Positions 36,201 to 48,059 are shown, numbered from the stretch's first letter. The stretch: DNA of 64,000 nucleotides from Acanthochromis polyacanthus (GCF_021347895.1 NC_067118.1:13953015-14017014); one strand, 5' to 3'. Notes: generated by a model not told the origin, from the letters alone. Numbers and translations are program-made.

Positions 36201-36505
36201 CATAGAGGTCTAGATGTTCATAGAGGTCTAGGTGTTCATAGAAGTCTAAATGTTCTTAGAGGTCTAGGTGTTCATAGAGGTCTAGATGTTCATAGATGTC
36301 TAGATGTTCATAGAGGTCTAGGTGTTCATAGAGGTCTAGATGTTCATAGAGGTCTAGGTGTTCATAGAAGTCTAAATGTTCATAGAGGTCTAGATGTTCA
36401 TAGAGGTCTAGATGTTCATAGATGTCTAGATGTTCATAGAGGTCTAGGTGTTCATAGAAGTCTAGATGTTCATAGAGGTCTAGATGTTCATAGAGGTCTA
36501 GATGT
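33210..36505 (+). repeat. 18-bp minisatellite GTTCATAGAGGTCTAGAT, about 183 units
   Basis: Units are 18 bp with recurrent variants (GGTCTAGGT, AGTCTAGAT, GTTTATAGA, GTTAATAGA, TCTTCATAGCCG). The array sits inside a dispersed repeat whose sister at 17.28 kb has only about two units. Blocks with rare variants (TCTTCATAGCCGTCTA at 33311-33330, 33816-33832 and 36086-36104) recur, showing segmental duplication. Because 18 is divisible by 3, it yields a spurious YEHLDL-type minus-strand frame. Confidence 0.96.
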
Positions 36506-36790
36506 TGGTGGTAAATGTTCAGAGTTCCAAGCTGCTTCATGTTGACTTAATTTCAAAATGTACCAATATATTATGTGTGTCCACATTCTGTGCACGGATG
36601 CTTGAAACACGTCATACGAAGTGAACCATGAGGTCGGTGCAGCGCTTAGAACAACAAAAGATGCAAAAGAAATTGAGATACTTCCTTTTTTGGCAGAAAG
36701 TTTACTCTCTAAAGCCATTTCAGTGTCTTTGTTAGTTTTAATGTCCAGTTTGTGGTGTTTTCTCGTCATCCTTGGAGCTGGATGGAGTCA
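36506..36790 (+). repeat. dispersed repeat copy B, right part
   Basis: It aligns with 17.31-17.64 kb: TGTTGGTGGTA, AAGCTGCTTCATGTTG, GGCAGAAAG, TTTCAGTGTCTTTGTTAG, ATGTCCAGTTTGTGGTGT and GGAGCTGGATGGAG. It closes the composite unit around the 18-bp array. Confidence 0.65.
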
Positions 36791-37499
36791 TTTTGCATTT
36801 CTAAATATAAACATTTATTGGACAGAAAGGATATTTTTAGAAGTTGAATCAACCAAACCAGTATTTTTCTCTCAGGTCGTCTGTGCTTTCTGTTCAATTT
36901 GTTTGCAAAAGTGACAAATTTTAGTGTAAATTTCACATAAAAATGGAACAACAGTTCTGTAGTGCAGCTTTCAGACACAAATTCTACCTGATGCTGGAAA
37001 TAACAGTTATTGCAGCTGAACAGTTGAACCTGCAGCTGCTGTCTGTTGATTTCACTGTTTCTTTCTAGTTATGCTTCATGCACAGATGATATTTTACATT
37101 AATATGTGAGTTTAAGCTGCTCTGAGGGCAGAAAAGGACAGGACCTGTGGACATCTTTGCTTTTTCAGGCCGGACATGAAAACAAACTTCTAATTTGATG
37201 CACAGAGATGTTTTTTCAGAGGTTAAACCAACAACCAGAGCAGGGACTTGGAGAATATTTGTGCAAGAAAATAAGGAAGCAAAAAGGGAAATGAAGCAGT
37301 GAGAAGTCAAAGCTGGTTCTTGGCTCGGTGTTTTCAGAGGAACACTTTGTGCTCGGCCTCAAACTGAGAAAACAAACGCAGAGCCGAGCTGACACTTTCT
37401 TATTGAGTTTCTTTTTTGGAGCAGCTCGGAGGAATTTTCAGGAGCAGGAACTCACATGTTTGGTTTGTTTTATTACTTCAGGCTGAGTTAAAGACTCAA
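36791..37499. other. no recognised feature
   Basis: AT-rich intergenic sequence. Open frames are short, overlap on both strands and lack family features. Confidence 0.5.
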
Positions 37500-37655
37500 C
37501 TAGAAAAGCACTCAGAGTTCAAACCTCTGCCAAGGACAGAGAGGAAAACAGGAAACCCATGCAGTAAAGGATCAGCTGGAATCCAACCTGCGTCTCTGAC
37601 ACAGTTCTGTTTATGAATCACCTTCTTAACCAGTTGAGCTATCTGGACACCTTGC
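37500..37655 (-). repeat. tRNA-derived SINE, 5' part, minus strand
   Basis: On the minus strand a box A-like TAGCTCAACTGG (37641-37630) and a box B-like GGTTGGATTCC (37588-37578) have tRNA-like spacing, followed by CAGCTGATCCTTTACTGCAT, a common fish SINE sequence. It is probably truncated at its 3' end. Confidence 0.6.
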
Positions 37656-37734
37656 TCCAATTTGTTGGACGACATACTAACCAATGATGTTTTTGTCATA
37701 TTTAGGACCACATACTAAAGCATACTAAAAAATT

Positions 37735-37918
37735 CAAAGTGATCCAGAATCCAGGATCCTTTCTGGATTTCCACCAAATTAAATCAGCTCTTCCTCTTAC
37801 CATAGTCTACATCCCCTCAAAATTTCATGTGAATCTGCCCAGGCGTGTTTGAGTTATCTTGCTAACAGACAGACAGACAGACGCCGGGTGTCACATAACC
37901 TCCTTGGTGGAGGTAATG
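37735..37918 (+). repeat. dispersed fish repeat ending CCTCCTTGGTGGAGGTAA
   Basis: It has the characteristic order: a GATCCAGAATCCAGGATCC block, then CAAAATTTCATGTGAATC, GTTTGAGTTATCTTGCTAA, (CAGA)n, and GTGTCACATAACCTCC with the palindromic end CCTTGGTGGAGG. It has the texture of a LINE-type 3' tail that is common in fish genomes; the family is not assigned. Confidence 0.6.
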
Positions 37919-38084
37919 AGACGTTCACATCTAAGATCTACAGTCCGGATGTTTCAACTCCACGTTGGTCTCTAAAACTTTCCAGAGACGCTCCAACATC
38001 CTCAAGTTGTCGTCCAGGTGTGAGTTTGTGTTTGTGGACAGAGCAGAGATGAGGTTAGCTGTGATTGGTGGATGCTGGACGGAG

Positions 38085-38155
38085 GAACACCTATCCTTCC
38101 TGCCCTTCTTTTCCTTCCTGTCCTTTTCCTTCTTTTCCTTCTTTTCCTTCCTGGG
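38085..38155 (+). repeat. pyrimidine-rich TCCTTCCTTTTC tract
   Basis: Low-complexity CCTTCCTGTCCTTTTCCTTC repeats on the plus strand form a polypurine/polypyrimidine run. Overlapping Ser/Phe/Pro-rich frames are artefacts. Confidence 0.7.
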
Positions 38156-38419
38156 CTCACAGCAGCAGAATCAGTCTAGGAGTCCATCTGTCTTCATTTC
38201 CAGCTCCTCTTTTTATTAGACGTGATGTGATTAGAGGAGCTGCTGCACATGTTCCTCCTCCTGCACACAAACACAAACCAACAATTGCTGTTCATGAATC
38301 AATATTTACTTCTAGATTGTCAATAAGAATTTAATATGCTTAATACAGAATACTGCAGCTCTAAAGTTCCCACATCAAACCTCTTTCACCAAATTATTTA
38401 AAGTCAAAACACCAAACAT

Positions 38420-39660
38420 CTTAGCTAAAAACACGTCAAAGATGTTTGGTTTCCTGGTTTTCTGTTTCCTGTAGCTGCTGCTGGCCCCGCCCCCTTCAGG
38501 AAGAAGACTCTCTGTGTGGCTGATTGACAGCAGGGAGGAAACCATTTCACTGAATGAGTAAAAACATGTAAAAGGTGTCATTTCAGTCTCATTTTGGACC
38601 ATTTGAATGTGTTTTTGTCCTTCTGGAACAACTTTCAGTAATTTTTGACAAGTTTTTAGTCGTTGACAAATTTTCAACTCGTTTTAATCAATCTGAACAC
38701 ATTTTCAGTAATAAAGGTCGGACAAGTATGAAGACTCGTGTGTTCACTCATGAAGCCAGTTTAAGTCATTTCAGACACTTCATTCATTTTTGACAACTTT
38801 TGAGTCACTGTTGATAAATTTCTCAACTGATTTTAGACACATTTTTATCAATCTGAACACATTTCAGTAATTCAGCGTAAACTTTGCAGTTATGTTGGAT
38901 CAGTTTGAGTGCATGAAGACTCGTGTTCACTCTTGCAGCCACCTTTCAACTTAATTTGGACAGATTTTGAGCCATTGTGGTCAATTTTCGGTTATTTTTG
39001 AACCACTTTTGAGTCATTCAGGACAATTTCCAAATAGTTTTAAACAGGTTTGAGACCATGAAGACGCTCAGACTCATTTTCAACTCAACTTGGACAATTG
39101 TTTGGCATTCTGGACACATTTTTTTTTAGCAATTTTGGACACATTTTTAACTCATTTTGGACACTTTTTGTGATTTTGGACAAATTGTAATTAATTTTGA
39201 GCTAGTTTTGATTAATTGTGGACAATTTTCAGTGCACAAAGATGCTTGTGTTCACTCTTGCAGCCAGTTTTCAACTTAATTTGGAAAAATTTTGAGCCAT
39301 TTTAGACACATTTCAATTATTTTGGTCCGGTTTGGGCCATTGCAGACAAATGTTAAAATAAATTTTGGACACTTTTTTTGATTTTGGACAACTTTTAATT
39401 AATTTTGACTTAGTATTGATTAATTGTGGACAGTTTTCAGGTAATTTTAGACCAGTTACAGAGATGAAGACTCCTGTGTTCACTCTTGCAGCAGATATTC
39501 AAATCATTTTGGACAGTTTGAGGAAATTCTGAGACATCCTGGAGAAGTTTCAGCAGGTTTGAGTGCATAATGATTCTTGTCTTCACACGTGCAGCCAGTT
39601 TTAAAGTCATTTTGGACAATTTAGACACCAACATTACAGCATTCCGTCATTTTTTTGTCA
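38420..39660 (+). repeat. composite dispersed repeat with TTTTGGACA-type degenerate array
   Basis: A head module (AAGATGTTTGGTTTCCTGGT, GCTGGCCCCGCCCCCTTCAG, GACAGCAGGGAGGAAACC) is followed by a long degenerate array of CATTTTGGACACATTTT and GAGTCATTCTGGACA units. These are punctuated by GAAGACTCGTGTTCACTC and TTGCAGCCAGTTTTCAACTC. The same head and array recur at 41147-41985, and arrays without the head at 43.5, 44.7 and 45.1 kb. Confidence 0.7.
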
Positions 39661-39699
39661 ATCTAATGTCTTTTACAGTGTAATAGTGGTGGATCACTC

Positions 39700-40050
39700 A
39701 GCCTGATATCACTGAAAAGCTTGAAATGTGTCCACATGGCATCCAGCATGTCCTTTAAAGCAGTGTGCTATTTATACTGCATCATGTCGCAGCACCGATT
39801 TAATTAACAGAAAATAAAAAGTCGACCGGTTTAAACATCGCTTTAGTCTGACTTTGCCTTCAGAGACGAGCTGCGTTTCATTTCTATTCAGATCGGAGGC
39901 AGCCAGTGCAAACGAGAAGCGAGGCGTAATAAAGCAGCACATAAGCCGGCGTCTAATTCCATTTAATTGGAGTACATTGAATCTGTGGCAGCGAGGAACA
40001 TCAGAGGCTTTTCATTAAACAGCCACAGAGAGATCAGAGCGCAGACAAAC
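39700..40050. promoter_or_regulatory. candidate conserved non-coding element
   Basis: A unique island between two repeat arrays, with GGCGTAATAAAGCAGCACAT, TCTAATTCCATTTAATTGGA and TCATTAAACAGCCACAGAG, plus CGATTTAATTAACAG. Stops occur in all frames. Its survival as unique sequence amid arrays and its homeodomain-like cores suggest a regulatory element. Inference only. Confidence 0.35.
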
Positions 40051-41146
40051 AGAGACGACAACAGTTCTGCTGCTGGAAAACTTTAAAGAGTCAGCAGCTT
40101 CATGCTACACGTCTTCAGTCAATAAATCTGCCTGCATGACAGAAGGAGCTGCTGGACTTCATCGATTCAGTCTCAGCTTCTAATAGTTGATCTGAGTCTG
40201 GAGTGGGAGAATGTCAGGAGGAATTTTAATAATCAGCTCCTGTTAAAGGTTTCGATTCGCGAACCTGAAGTGCAAAAATGCAAAAATTTTCCACCCAGTT
40301 CTGGTTATTCATGCAATAAATTTGGGTTTATTTGCCCTTGAGGCCTTCAGACGTCTGTCAGTGCAGTGAAAGTGAATGTTTTTAAGCCAGCAGCTGCACA
40401 GACAGTCATCTGAAGCTACAGCAGCATCTCATTTTATTAGAATAAGAGGAAAAACATTTCACTGTGGGAGTTCTTCATAAAGTTCTGGTGACTCTGGATA
40501 ATCCACAGCTCATTTTTGTGCATTAACATCTTCTAGCCTCATTACGCATAAACCGAAATATTTAAACCTTATTTTGACTGAATCAAAGCTGCAACAAATA
40601 AAGGCTGGAGGTATTTCAGTTTGTGTGTAATTAGCCAAGAATATAAATAATTTTCACTTGCCTCATGAGAAATATTGCACTTTTCCCACCACATTCTAAT
40701 TATATGAGATTCAAATGTTCAAAAACGATCCAGACTTTGCTTCACAAACGATCACTTCATGTTTAAACATCACAAGCAAAATTTATTTTAGTAAACAGGT
40801 TAAATGAAACCCAGACTATCTGACATTTAGCAGCGTTTTATTCGTTTGCTGTTAAAACTAGAGACAGAAATAATAAAATGAGGGCAGATTTAATCTGATT
40901 CACAGTCAGATCTTTGAACCTAAAGGCAGCAGGAAGCTCAGAGCCAACATCCTCCTGATGAATAAAAGCAGCATCTCTGATGAACAGCTAGCCGCTAACG
41001 TTAGCAGCTGTTTTATGGTAGATATTAGTGTTTTTTATCCTGTGAGGCTGAAAATGAGGTTAATGAGGGCTGAAAAACAGAAACAATCACCTGAAAGAGG
41101 CTAAAGTCGTCCATAAAACCACAGGAACATTTTCTTTACATACTTT
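40051..41146. other. unique intergenic sequence, no gene
   Basis: Includes an AT-motif-rich part at about 40520-40710 (CTCATTACGCATAAACCG, TGTAATTAGCCAAGAATAT, CACATTCTAATTATATGAG) that could be a second non-coding element. No coding sequence recognised. Confidence 0.4.
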
Positions 41147-41985
41147 TGGGCTGAAAACACACCAAAGATGTTTGATTTCCTGGTTTTCTGTTTCCTGTAG
41201 CTGCTGCTGGCCCCGCCCCCTTCAGGAAGAAGACTGTGTGGGTGACTGACAGCAGGGAGGAAAACATTTCACTGAACGACTAAAGTCATTTTGGACTCCT
41301 TTTCAAGTCAATTTGGACAAATTTTTTGCCATTCTTGATTTTTTTGCAGTTTTGGACAAGTTTTCGGTCATTGCGGACACATTTTAACTCATTTTGGACA
41401 CATTTTGATTAACTGTGGACAATTTAAGTCATTTTGGGCACGTTTAAACGCATGAGGACTCCTGTGTTCACTCATGCAGCCAGTTTACAACTCAGTTTGG
41501 AGAAATTGAGCCATTTTAGACACATTTCAATTATTTTGGACACATTTTGAGCCATGTGGACAAATTTTGAGCATTGGACAGGTTTTGAGTCATTGGAGAC
41601 ACATTTTGGACCCATTTTTGTAATTTTTCACACATTTGAATTAATTTTCAGCTAGTTCTGGTCATTCTGGGTAATTTAAAACATTTTGGACACTTTTCAC
41701 TTTGGAAATGAATGAACGGAATGAAAACCTTTTGTTTGGACAAGATGTTGTCATTCTGAAGTTTCGGGTCATTTTGGACTAAATTTAAGTCATTTCAGTT
41801 ATTCTGGACTAGCTTTGAGTCATTATGAACAAACTCAACTCATTTTAGTCATTCTGGTTAAATTCCAGTCAGTTGAGTCGTAGTTAGGTACGAAGAGTTT
41901 TAAAGCTGGGAGGAAAACTAGTCGTTTCACAGAAAACACCACAGGTTTCCACCAGATGAGACCTTTAACATGTCTGGACCCTGAG
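41147..41985 (+). repeat. second copy of the TTTTGGACA composite repeat
   Basis: The head module (CAAAGATGTTTGATTTCCTG, GCTGGCCCCGCCCCCTTCAG, GACAGCAGGGAGGAAAAC) matches 38.42-38.56 kb at high identity. It is followed by the degenerate TTTTGGACA array and then by the 14-bp minisatellite. Confidence 0.7.
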
Positions 41986-41991
41986 CTGATA

Positions 41992-43242
41992 ACAGCCGTA
42001 CAGGAACAGCCGTACAGGAACAGTCTTACAGGAACAGCCGTACAGGAACAGTCTTACAGGAACAGCCGTACACGAACAGCCGTACAGGAACAGCCGTACA
42101 GGAACAGTCTTACAGGAACAGCCGTACAGGAACAGCCGTACAGGAACAGTCTTACAGGAACAGCCGTACAGGAACAGTCTTACAGGAACAGCCGTACAGG
42201 AACAGCCGTACACGAACAGCCGTACAGGAACAGTCGTACAGGAACAGCCGTACACGAACAGTCGTACAAGAACAGCCGTACAGGAACAGTCGTAACCAAA
42301 CAGCTGTACAGGAACAGTCGTACAGGAACAGCCGTACAGGAACAGCCGTACAGGAACAGCCGTACAGGAACAGCCGTACAGGAACAGCCGTACACGAACA
42401 GCCGTACACGAACAGCTGTACAGGAACAGTCGTAACCAAACAGCTGTACAGGAACAGTCGTACAGGAACAGCCGTACAGGAACAGCCGTACAGGAACAGC
42501 CGTACACGAACAGCCGTACACGAACAGCTGTACAGGAACAGTCGTACAGGAACAGCCGTACAGGAACAGTCGTAACCAAACAGCTGTACAGGAACAGTCT
42601 TACAGGAACAGCCGTACAGGAACAGTCTTACAGGAACAGCCGTACACGAACAGCCGTACAGGAACAGTCGTACAGGAACAGCCGTACACGAACAGTCGTA
42701 CAGGAACAGTCTTACAGGAACAGCCGTACAGGAACAGCCGTACAGGAACAGTCTTACAGGAACAGCCGTACAGGAACAGTCTTACAGGAACAGCCGTACA
42801 GGAACAGCCGTACAGGAACAGCCGTACAGGAACAGCCGTACACGAACAGCCGTACAGGAACAGTCGTACAGGAACAGCCGTACACGAACAGCCGTACAAG
42901 AACAGCCGTACAGGAACAGTCGTACAAGAACAGCCGTACAGGAACAGTCGTAACCAAACAGCTGTACAGGAACAGTCGTACAGGAACAGCCGTACAGGAA
43001 CAGCCGTACAGGAACAGCCGTACAGGAACAGCCGTACACGAACAGCCGTACACGAACAGCTGTACAGGAACAGTCGTAACCAAACAGCTGTACAGGAACA
43101 GTCGTACAGGAACAGCCGTACAGGAACAGCCGTACAGGAACAGCCGTACAGGAACAGCCGTACAGGAACAGCCGTACAGGAACAGTCGTAACCAAACAGC
43201 TGTACAGGAACAGTCTTACAGGAACAGCCGTACAGGAACAGT
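41992..43242 (+). repeat. 14-bp minisatellite ACAGCCGTACAGGA, about 89 units
   Basis: The 14-bp unit has limited variants: AGTCTTACAGGAAC, AGCCGTACACGAAC, AGTCGTAACCAAAC and AGCTGTACAGGAAC. Larger blocks containing the rare GTCGTAACCAAACAGCTGTA segment recur six times at uneven spacing, so duplication also acts above unit level. Cys/Leu/Val-rich minus-strand frames and Gln/Asn/Arg-rich plus-strand frames are artefacts of the repeat. Confidence 0.95.
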
Positions 43243-44888
43243 CAAACCCACAGAAGCGTCTGTCTGCTGTCATAAATCCCGTTAAAGGAATAAAGTGGTG
43301 ACCTGGCGGTAAACATCACCTCCGGCTGTCAGACGTCTCCGATCCGTCGACCTTCAGTCCAGTGGGCCGTGAAGAAGCTGCAGAGTGTTTTAAAGTGCTG
43401 AGACGTTTCAGGACGACTTTACCTGGAAATGATGAAGACGGAGAAGCTTCATGTGTTTTATAGCGAGACGTTGCCGGATTGAAGAGTTTAAAGTGACAGT
43501 TCTGAGTCATTCTGGACACATTCTTAAGTCATTCTGAGCAGTCAGAGTGCATAAAGACTCCTGCTTTCACTCCTATAACTACTTTGGATGAATTGTCAGC
43601 TCAATTTGAACAAAAATTTATCTTGGACGTGTTTTTGTCATTCTAGACAATTTTTAAGTTCACTTGGATGCATTTTGATTGTTTTTCGTCACATTTTCAA
43701 GTTATTTTCTAAAACCTGTCTTGCAGACAGTTCTTGAGTTATCTTGGACTAAGTTTTAACTCAGTTTGGGCACATTTTGTCATTTTGGACTAATTTTAAT
43801 TGGCTTTGTGTCATTGAGGACAACCTTTAGTTCTATTTGGACATTTTTCAGCTCCTTTTGTCCCATAGCTCCACATTAGCAGTGGAATGAGGAGTTTTTA
43901 TGTCACATTGCCTCTGATATTATGGAACTCTTTTTCTGGAGTGTTTCTACACTGACTCATCGTTTTATGCTGATCTTTGTGAATGACTTTGCTGTAAAAC
44001 GTGCTGCTTCTTTGCACGGATCGGTTTCCTGCGGATCATCTCAGGCTTTATTCAAAGCGACTGAGTGAATCTGCAGTAAAACGTCCCATCAGCAGCTTCA
44101 GAGCTGATGGTCAGTTACAGCTTAGAACAGTTTTATGTCCTGCAGCAGAAACAAGCAGAAGGAATATTTATTTTATATTTCAGTTCATCTTTTAGAAAGA
44201 CGGATTCTGCAGAACAGTGATGATTTGAATGTGATGTCAGAAATGAACATTAATGCATCTAAAGCACATTGTGGTCAATTTTCAGGTCATTTTGTGCAAG
44301 TTTGAGGCCATGAGGACTGCTGTGTTCACTCCTGCAGACGGTTTTTGTAACTGTAGCACCCGAATGCAGCCACTCACTGAGGTGATCACCCCGAGAACGG
44401 TGGGTGCTCTGGTTCTTAAAGCTAAAGGAAACTACTATCAAAATAAAATGAGACCCAGAGAAGGTTTCTCTTTTTGGCCAAATTAACTAAAGAGAAGCCG
44501 GATTTAATACAACACAGACATATATACACAACCAATCTGCTGCTCCCACCCAGACACACACAACCAATCAACCAATCAAACAACAGCATGCAGCCAGAGT
44601 AAAACAGGCACCATAACCTGTAATAATTACCCCATTACCACCACATTTAGTCATTGCACTCATTTTTAAAATTCTTTTGGACACATTTTACTTCATTCCC
44701 AACTAGTTCTGAGTCATTCTGGATGAGTCAGAGTGCATGAACACTCTTGTGTTCACTCTTACAGACAGTTTTTGGTCACCTGGACAAATGTTAAACTCAT
44801 TTTGAACAACTTTTGAGTCATTCTGGATATTTTAAGCCATTCTGGACCAGTGTCAGTGCACACAGACTCTGTTCACTCTTGTAGTCAG
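43243..44888. other. intergenic, with further TTTTGGACA-type repeat patches
   Basis: 43490-43870 and 44640-44885 carry the degenerate CATTCTGGACACATT/TTTTGAGTCATT array with the GTGTTCACTCTTACAGACAG punctuation. The rest shows no gene. Short open frames (for example 43316-43519) have no family features. Confidence 0.5.
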
Positions 44889-45117
44889 GAGGCGGCATGG
44901 CTCAGTGGGTAGAGTGGCCGTCTTGTAACTGGAAGGTTGCCGGTTCGATCCTCGGCCCGTTGACCTCATGTTGAGGTGTCCCTGAGTAAGACCCCTAACC
45001 CCTAATTGCTCCTGATGGGTTGTGGTTAGCGCCTTGCATGGCAGCTTCCACCATCAGTGTGTGAATGGGTAAATGTGATGTATCATCATGTAAAGCGCTA
45101 TATAAATACAACCATTT
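44889..45117 (+). repeat. tRNA-derived SINE, apparently full length
   Basis: It has an RNA polymerase III box A TGGCTCAGTGGGTAGAG (44898-44914) and box B GGTTCGATCC (44942-44951) in a tRNA-like head. The body includes GACCTCATGTTGAGGTGTCC and GGTTAGCGCCTTGCATGGC. The tail TAAAGCGCTATATAAATACA is shared with many fish SINEs. It is inserted in a TTTTGGACA-type repeat, which resumes after it. Confidence 0.82.
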
Positions 45118-45239
45118 TTAAATTTTAGACCAATTTTCCACTATTTCACAATTTTGGCCAAATGTTAATTAATTTTGAACTAATCTGTAGTCTCTGAGGA
45201 CACTTTAAATCATTCTGGACCGTCTGAGAGCATCAGAGC

Positions 45240-46750
45240 TCTGAAAGAAGCTACAAAAAGAGACAGCGGAGCTAGAAAACAGAATCCTTTAGTCCCAGGA
45301 CTGAGGTTCTCTGATGAACCAGAAGAAACAAACGGAGCAGCTTCTATTTCTGAAGCGGTGGAAGGCAGGACTTCATTTCCAGCCTCTGTCCCTCCATTAG
45401 CATCTCCAGGGACGAGATCCTCTCAGAAACCTGCTGCAATAACGACGTTTTAATAAACAGGAGAGGATGTGAGGACGTGCTGCTGCTGCCTCTGATACTG
45501 TAGAAGTTTGAGCTGGAGGTAAATAAAGCCTTTTATTGCCTCCACTCCTTCCACATAGACTCAGCTGTGTAATAAAGCTGCAGGATATCAGGGGATTGAT
45601 AAGACGGCAGCAGCTCAGGAATACATCAGATGGAGCTTCTTTATATTCCTGCTCAGATGAAACTGATGAACAGTCTGCAGCCGATATTAGCGTATTTTTA
45701 GCTTCTGAAGGCCTCACATGAACAGAAAGTTTTGGGAGTTTTCAGTAGAAAATGTGGAGATAAAAGCAGCAAACCTGCTGTGATCAGATTATCTGAACAT
45801 TTAAATGATGGAAAGGTGTGTTTTTATCAACAACACTTAAATTTACATCCAGCTTCAGACAAATTCTCATAAAATTATGTTCAACCAACAAACTGTTGAG
45901 TTAAAGGAACTAAATGTTCATCTGCAGATAAAATAGTTTTACTTCTTTAATAATTAGCTGCATAAAAACACTTTTTCCATTGATTGTTTTCTCTCTGATT
46001 GGATGCCCAGTCAGTTTATATATCTTTTATCCTTTTATCCTTTTATCCTGTAGCGTTTCCAGTATTCTCTGCTTTTGTTCTGTTTTGTTTCTTCTCCCTT
46101 TATTTTTTCATTTGTAATACATTAAAAAGTTCATCAAAACTTTCATGACAAAAAAATGATTGCGTCTAATTTAAACAGAGATAACTTCATGAAATTAGCT
46201 TGAAAACGTTTTTCTTCACCTTGTTTTTATCCACTGAACACATGTGGATGATCTGATTAAATATGACTTTTTAACGTCAGCGTTGTGTTTTCTACAAATA
46301 AATTCCAATTTTTCCAAACATGATCCGACCAGTAAACAGAGAAGTCAGACTTAGACTCCAGCTACAGAAATGATGAAGTTTAATCCAACAGATCAGCTGG
46401 AGATGAACTGAAATCTGAGTCATGTTCCTTTAAACATTCAAACATTAACAGAAAAGTTCATTAATAAAACATCTGTAATTGGACTAATTAATTTCTTCAA
46501 AGCTACGGAGTAAAGAAAAACATGAAAAAGATAAAAATGACAGAAGAACGTCTGAGTGGACCAAAATGATTTTTAAATGTTGGTGAACCAAAGAAAAAGT
46601 TAAATCATGCAGCCAGGCATTTAATTAAGGAACTGAAACAGGTTTCCTTACTTACTTCAGCTGAGTTCAGTCAACTTAATAAAATGATGTTCCACCAGCG
46701 AGCTTTATTGAGTTCTGAATATTAAGTTGATGCAACGTCATTATTTTAAT
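45240..46750. other. intergenic; candidate non-coding element at 45.37-45.72 kb
   Basis: 45370-45720 is unique sequence with GCAATAACGACGTTTTAATA, GTAAATAAAGCCTTTTATTG, GTGTAATAAAGCTGCAGGAT and TCAGGGGATTGATAAG, resembling non-coding conserved elements. Antiparallel open frames overlap there without a recognised product. The remainder is AT-rich and featureless. Confidence 0.35.
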
Positions 46751-46758
46751 TCAATTTT

Positions 46759-46921
46759 CAATTCAATTCAATTTTATTTATATAGCGTCAATTACAGTCA
46801 AATTGTCTGAAGACGCTTTACAGAACCCATATGCCTGACCCCCAGAGCAGCCCAAAGGAGACAGTGGCAGGAAAACACCCTTTAACAGGGAAGAAACCTG
46901 GAGCAGAACCCGGCTCTATAA
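46759..46921 (+). repeat. fish dispersed repeat (TTTATTTATATAGCGTCAAT type), copy 1
   Basis: (CAATT)n, then TTTTATTTATATAGCGTC, AAGACGCTTTACAGAACCC, GACAGTGGCAGGAAAACACC and GGAGCAGAACCCGGCT. This block is common in fish and has the texture of a retroposon 3' region. Confidence 0.7.
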
Positions 46922-47230
46922 ACCATTTAACTCAACCATCAAAGAAACTTAGTAAATCAGAGTATTTTAAAAAAAATTTATTTTAATGCTTTAAAAATCA
47001 TGCATTTAATTGAATGAATGACATTATGTTCAACAGGAATTAGGTTTTTCTTTACACGCTGTCTCAGCTTGAATTGAACACAATAATGCAAATAAATCAA
47101 CTATTTTCCTTTTTATTTAGTTTGATTGTTAAGAACCAAGCATTTAATTAACTGATCTTTGGAATTATTTTATTTTAGTTCAGACAATTTCTGATGAAAT
47201 TATGTTCAACAAACTATTTCAGCTGAGTTA

Positions 47231-47400
47231 CAATTCAATTCAATTCAATTTTATTTATATAGCGTCAATTACAGTCAAATCGTCTCAAGACGCTTTACAG
47301 AACCCAAATGCCTGACCCCCAGAGCAAGCCCAAAGGAGACAGTGGCAGGAAAACACCCTTTTAACAGGGAAGAAACCTCGAGCAGAACCCGGCTCGAGGT
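47231..47400 (+). repeat. fish dispersed repeat (TTTATTTATATAGCGTCAAT type), copy 2
   Basis: About 95 percent alike by eye to the copy at 46759-46921, in the same order and orientation. It lies about 470 bp downstream, so the pair is a direct repeat. Confidence 0.7.
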
Positions 47401-48059
47401 TACAGGAATTAGCTTTTTTTTTTTTAAAAAAGGTATTATTATTATTACAAGTTACCTAAATTTAGTTTTAAATAAATAAATCCTGAAATTTGAGTTTAAA
47501 TTTGACAAAATATAAAGTCATCAAAGTAATTTATTAATCCGATTTTACTTTTTACATTGATTTAAAAATGAATTTAATTAACTGGTCTTTGGAATTATTT
47601 TATTTTCATTTTGACAACTTCTGATGAAATTATGTTCAACCAACAAACTTTATTGAGTTACAGAAAGTTACAGAAATTATCTCAACTTAGATTTAGGCTT
47701 TAAATCAATGAAGACAGAAATCTGAGTTTAATTTCCACTAAATATGGAGTTAATTCTCATTATTATGTCAGCTTAAATCCACAGACTCTTTATCCTGCAG
47801 TTTCTCTCAGAGCTGAATTACTTTTCAGTTCTTCTCTGAACTGAACTCTGCTCTAAAACTTTGTCCTTTCAGCATCCAGCGTCTTTCTCCACTTTGTGTT
47901 TGTTCACCGCTTCTTTTACTCAAACTGAAGCTCTGTCAGTTTTATTTGTGTGAGCTGCAGAAAAATCACAGAAAAATTGCCCTGAAAGTGTTTTTCTCTG
48001 TCCTCTTATTACAGAAAAATCCTTTTAAGAGAGAAAAACATGTCAGGAAACACATCAGC
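47401..48059. other. no recognised gene
   Basis: AT-rich. The phrase TTTCTGATGAAATTATGTTC, with AACAAACT nearby, occurs near 45865-45895, 47190-47215 and 47610-47650. These are spaced relics of one low-copy repeat. Confidence 0.45.

Noticed and set aside
36256..36540. 94-codon frame with YEHLDL repeats
   Set aside because: Produced by the 18-bp array on the minus strand.
41956..43273. Cys/Leu/Val-rich and Gln/Asn/Arg-rich frames of 95-204 codons
   Set aside because: By-products of the 14-bp minisatellite read in different phases.
44889..45117. A functional tRNA gene
   Set aside because: Pol III boxes are present, but the head is followed by a SINE body and tail and does not fold as a full tRNA by eye.
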